NCBI GenBank assembly: GCA_011742915.1
Contig: JAAQTN010000047.1
Location: 1 to 40,395 of the forward strand
Reading direction: 5' to 3'
Length of the DNA: 40,395 nt
From: Billgrantia desiderata
Lineage (GTDB): Bacteria > Pseudomonadota > Gammaproteobacteria > Pseudomonadales > Halomonadaceae
Position 1 is the first letter of the stretch. Each line of letters begins with the position of its first letter. A program made the translations under genes and the position numbers. Below the pieces are notes generated by a model. That model was not told where the DNA came from. It was given only the letters and a program-made list of their open reading frames with translations, and did no database searches. Shown piece by piece: positions 40,321 to 40,395 of the stretch.

Positions 40321-40395
40321 ATCGGGTAGGGGCCGGGGTCACCCCCGGCGCCCTCCCACACCACCGTACGTACCGTTCGGTATACGGCGGTTCAT
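40321..40395 (-). mobile_element. Group II intron 3' end (domains V and VI), partial
   Basis: On the minus strand the sequence reads AACCGCCGTATACC-GAAC-GGTACGTACGGTGG, which folds as a domain V-like hairpin with a GAAC loop and a bulge. It is followed by GTGTGGGAGGG, a GC-rich hairpin and CCCCTACCCGAT, which looks like domain VI with a bulged branch-point A and the intron 3' end. This order matches what I recall of bacterial group II intron 3' ends. The rest of the element, with any reverse transcriptase, lies beyond the right edge. It begins 13 bases after the rne stop. Confidence 0.65.

Overview
The window is GC-rich, densely coded bacterial chromosome, almost certainly from a gammaproteobacterium. 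The order tatD, pilZ, holB, tmk, mltG, pabC, fabF, acpP, fabG, fabD, plsX, rpmF, yceD, maf, sppA, HAD phosphatase, rluC, rne is the classic pseudomonad/halomonad chromosomal block. A halomonad (Halomonas-like, Oceanospirillales) fits best, but that is my inference from gene style, not a proven placement.

Layout. (1) 1-75: outer end of an IS21-type insertion sequence, cut by the window edge. (2) 76-5681: an aerobactin-type siderophore operon, iucABCD, whose iucA has lost its 5' end to the IS. (3) 5777-7040: a promoter with an overlapping Fur box, a 134-residue unknown protein and an orphan FecE/FhuC-like ATPase. (4) 7161-7772: manganese-type superoxide dismutase, minus strand. (5) 7954-11685: electron-transfer flavoprotein etfBA (minus) and, divergently, ETF-ubiquinone oxidoreductase (plus). 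(6) 11775-13851: an isolated O-antigen sugar pair, wbpE and wbpB, with wbpB broken by one in-frame stop. (7) 13932-18451 (minus): 3-mercaptopyruvate sulfurtransferase, a UvrD-like helicase, a DUF1285 protein and TatD. (8) 18579-23590: a DASS-family dicarboxylate transporter and, divergently, frdABCD, with an FNR-like box between them. This block sits between tatD and pilZ, which are normally adjacent. (9) 23608-32996 (minus): pilZ-holB-tmk-mltG-pabC, then fatty-acid synthesis fabF-acpP-fabG-fabD-plsX with rpmF and yceD. (10) 33114-36463: maf (plus) against sppA, a HAD phosphatase and rluC (minus). (11) 36464-40307: a long leader and rne, whose C-terminal half carries two repeat tracts. (12) 40321-40395: a sequence resembling domains V-VI of a group II intron, on the minus strand and cut by the window edge.

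How it works together. The left part concerns iron and oxidative stress: siderophore synthesis, Fur control and a Mn rather than Fe SOD. The etf genes feed electrons from dehydrogenases into the quinone pool. The frd/DASS island looks like an anaerobic fumarate-respiration module with its own C4-dicarboxylate exchanger. The right half is core housekeeping (DNA precursor supply, replication clamp loading, lipid synthesis, RNA decay). Both window edges fall in multicopy mobile elements, which is what an assembly contig limited by repeats looks like.

I found no CRISPR array, tRNA, rRNA or clear defence system. The least explained piece is the Fur-box-associated 134-residue protein. The most notable structural events are the split of the tatD-pilZ neighbourhood, the IS-truncated iucA, the nonsense codon in wbpB and the intron-like sequence against rne.
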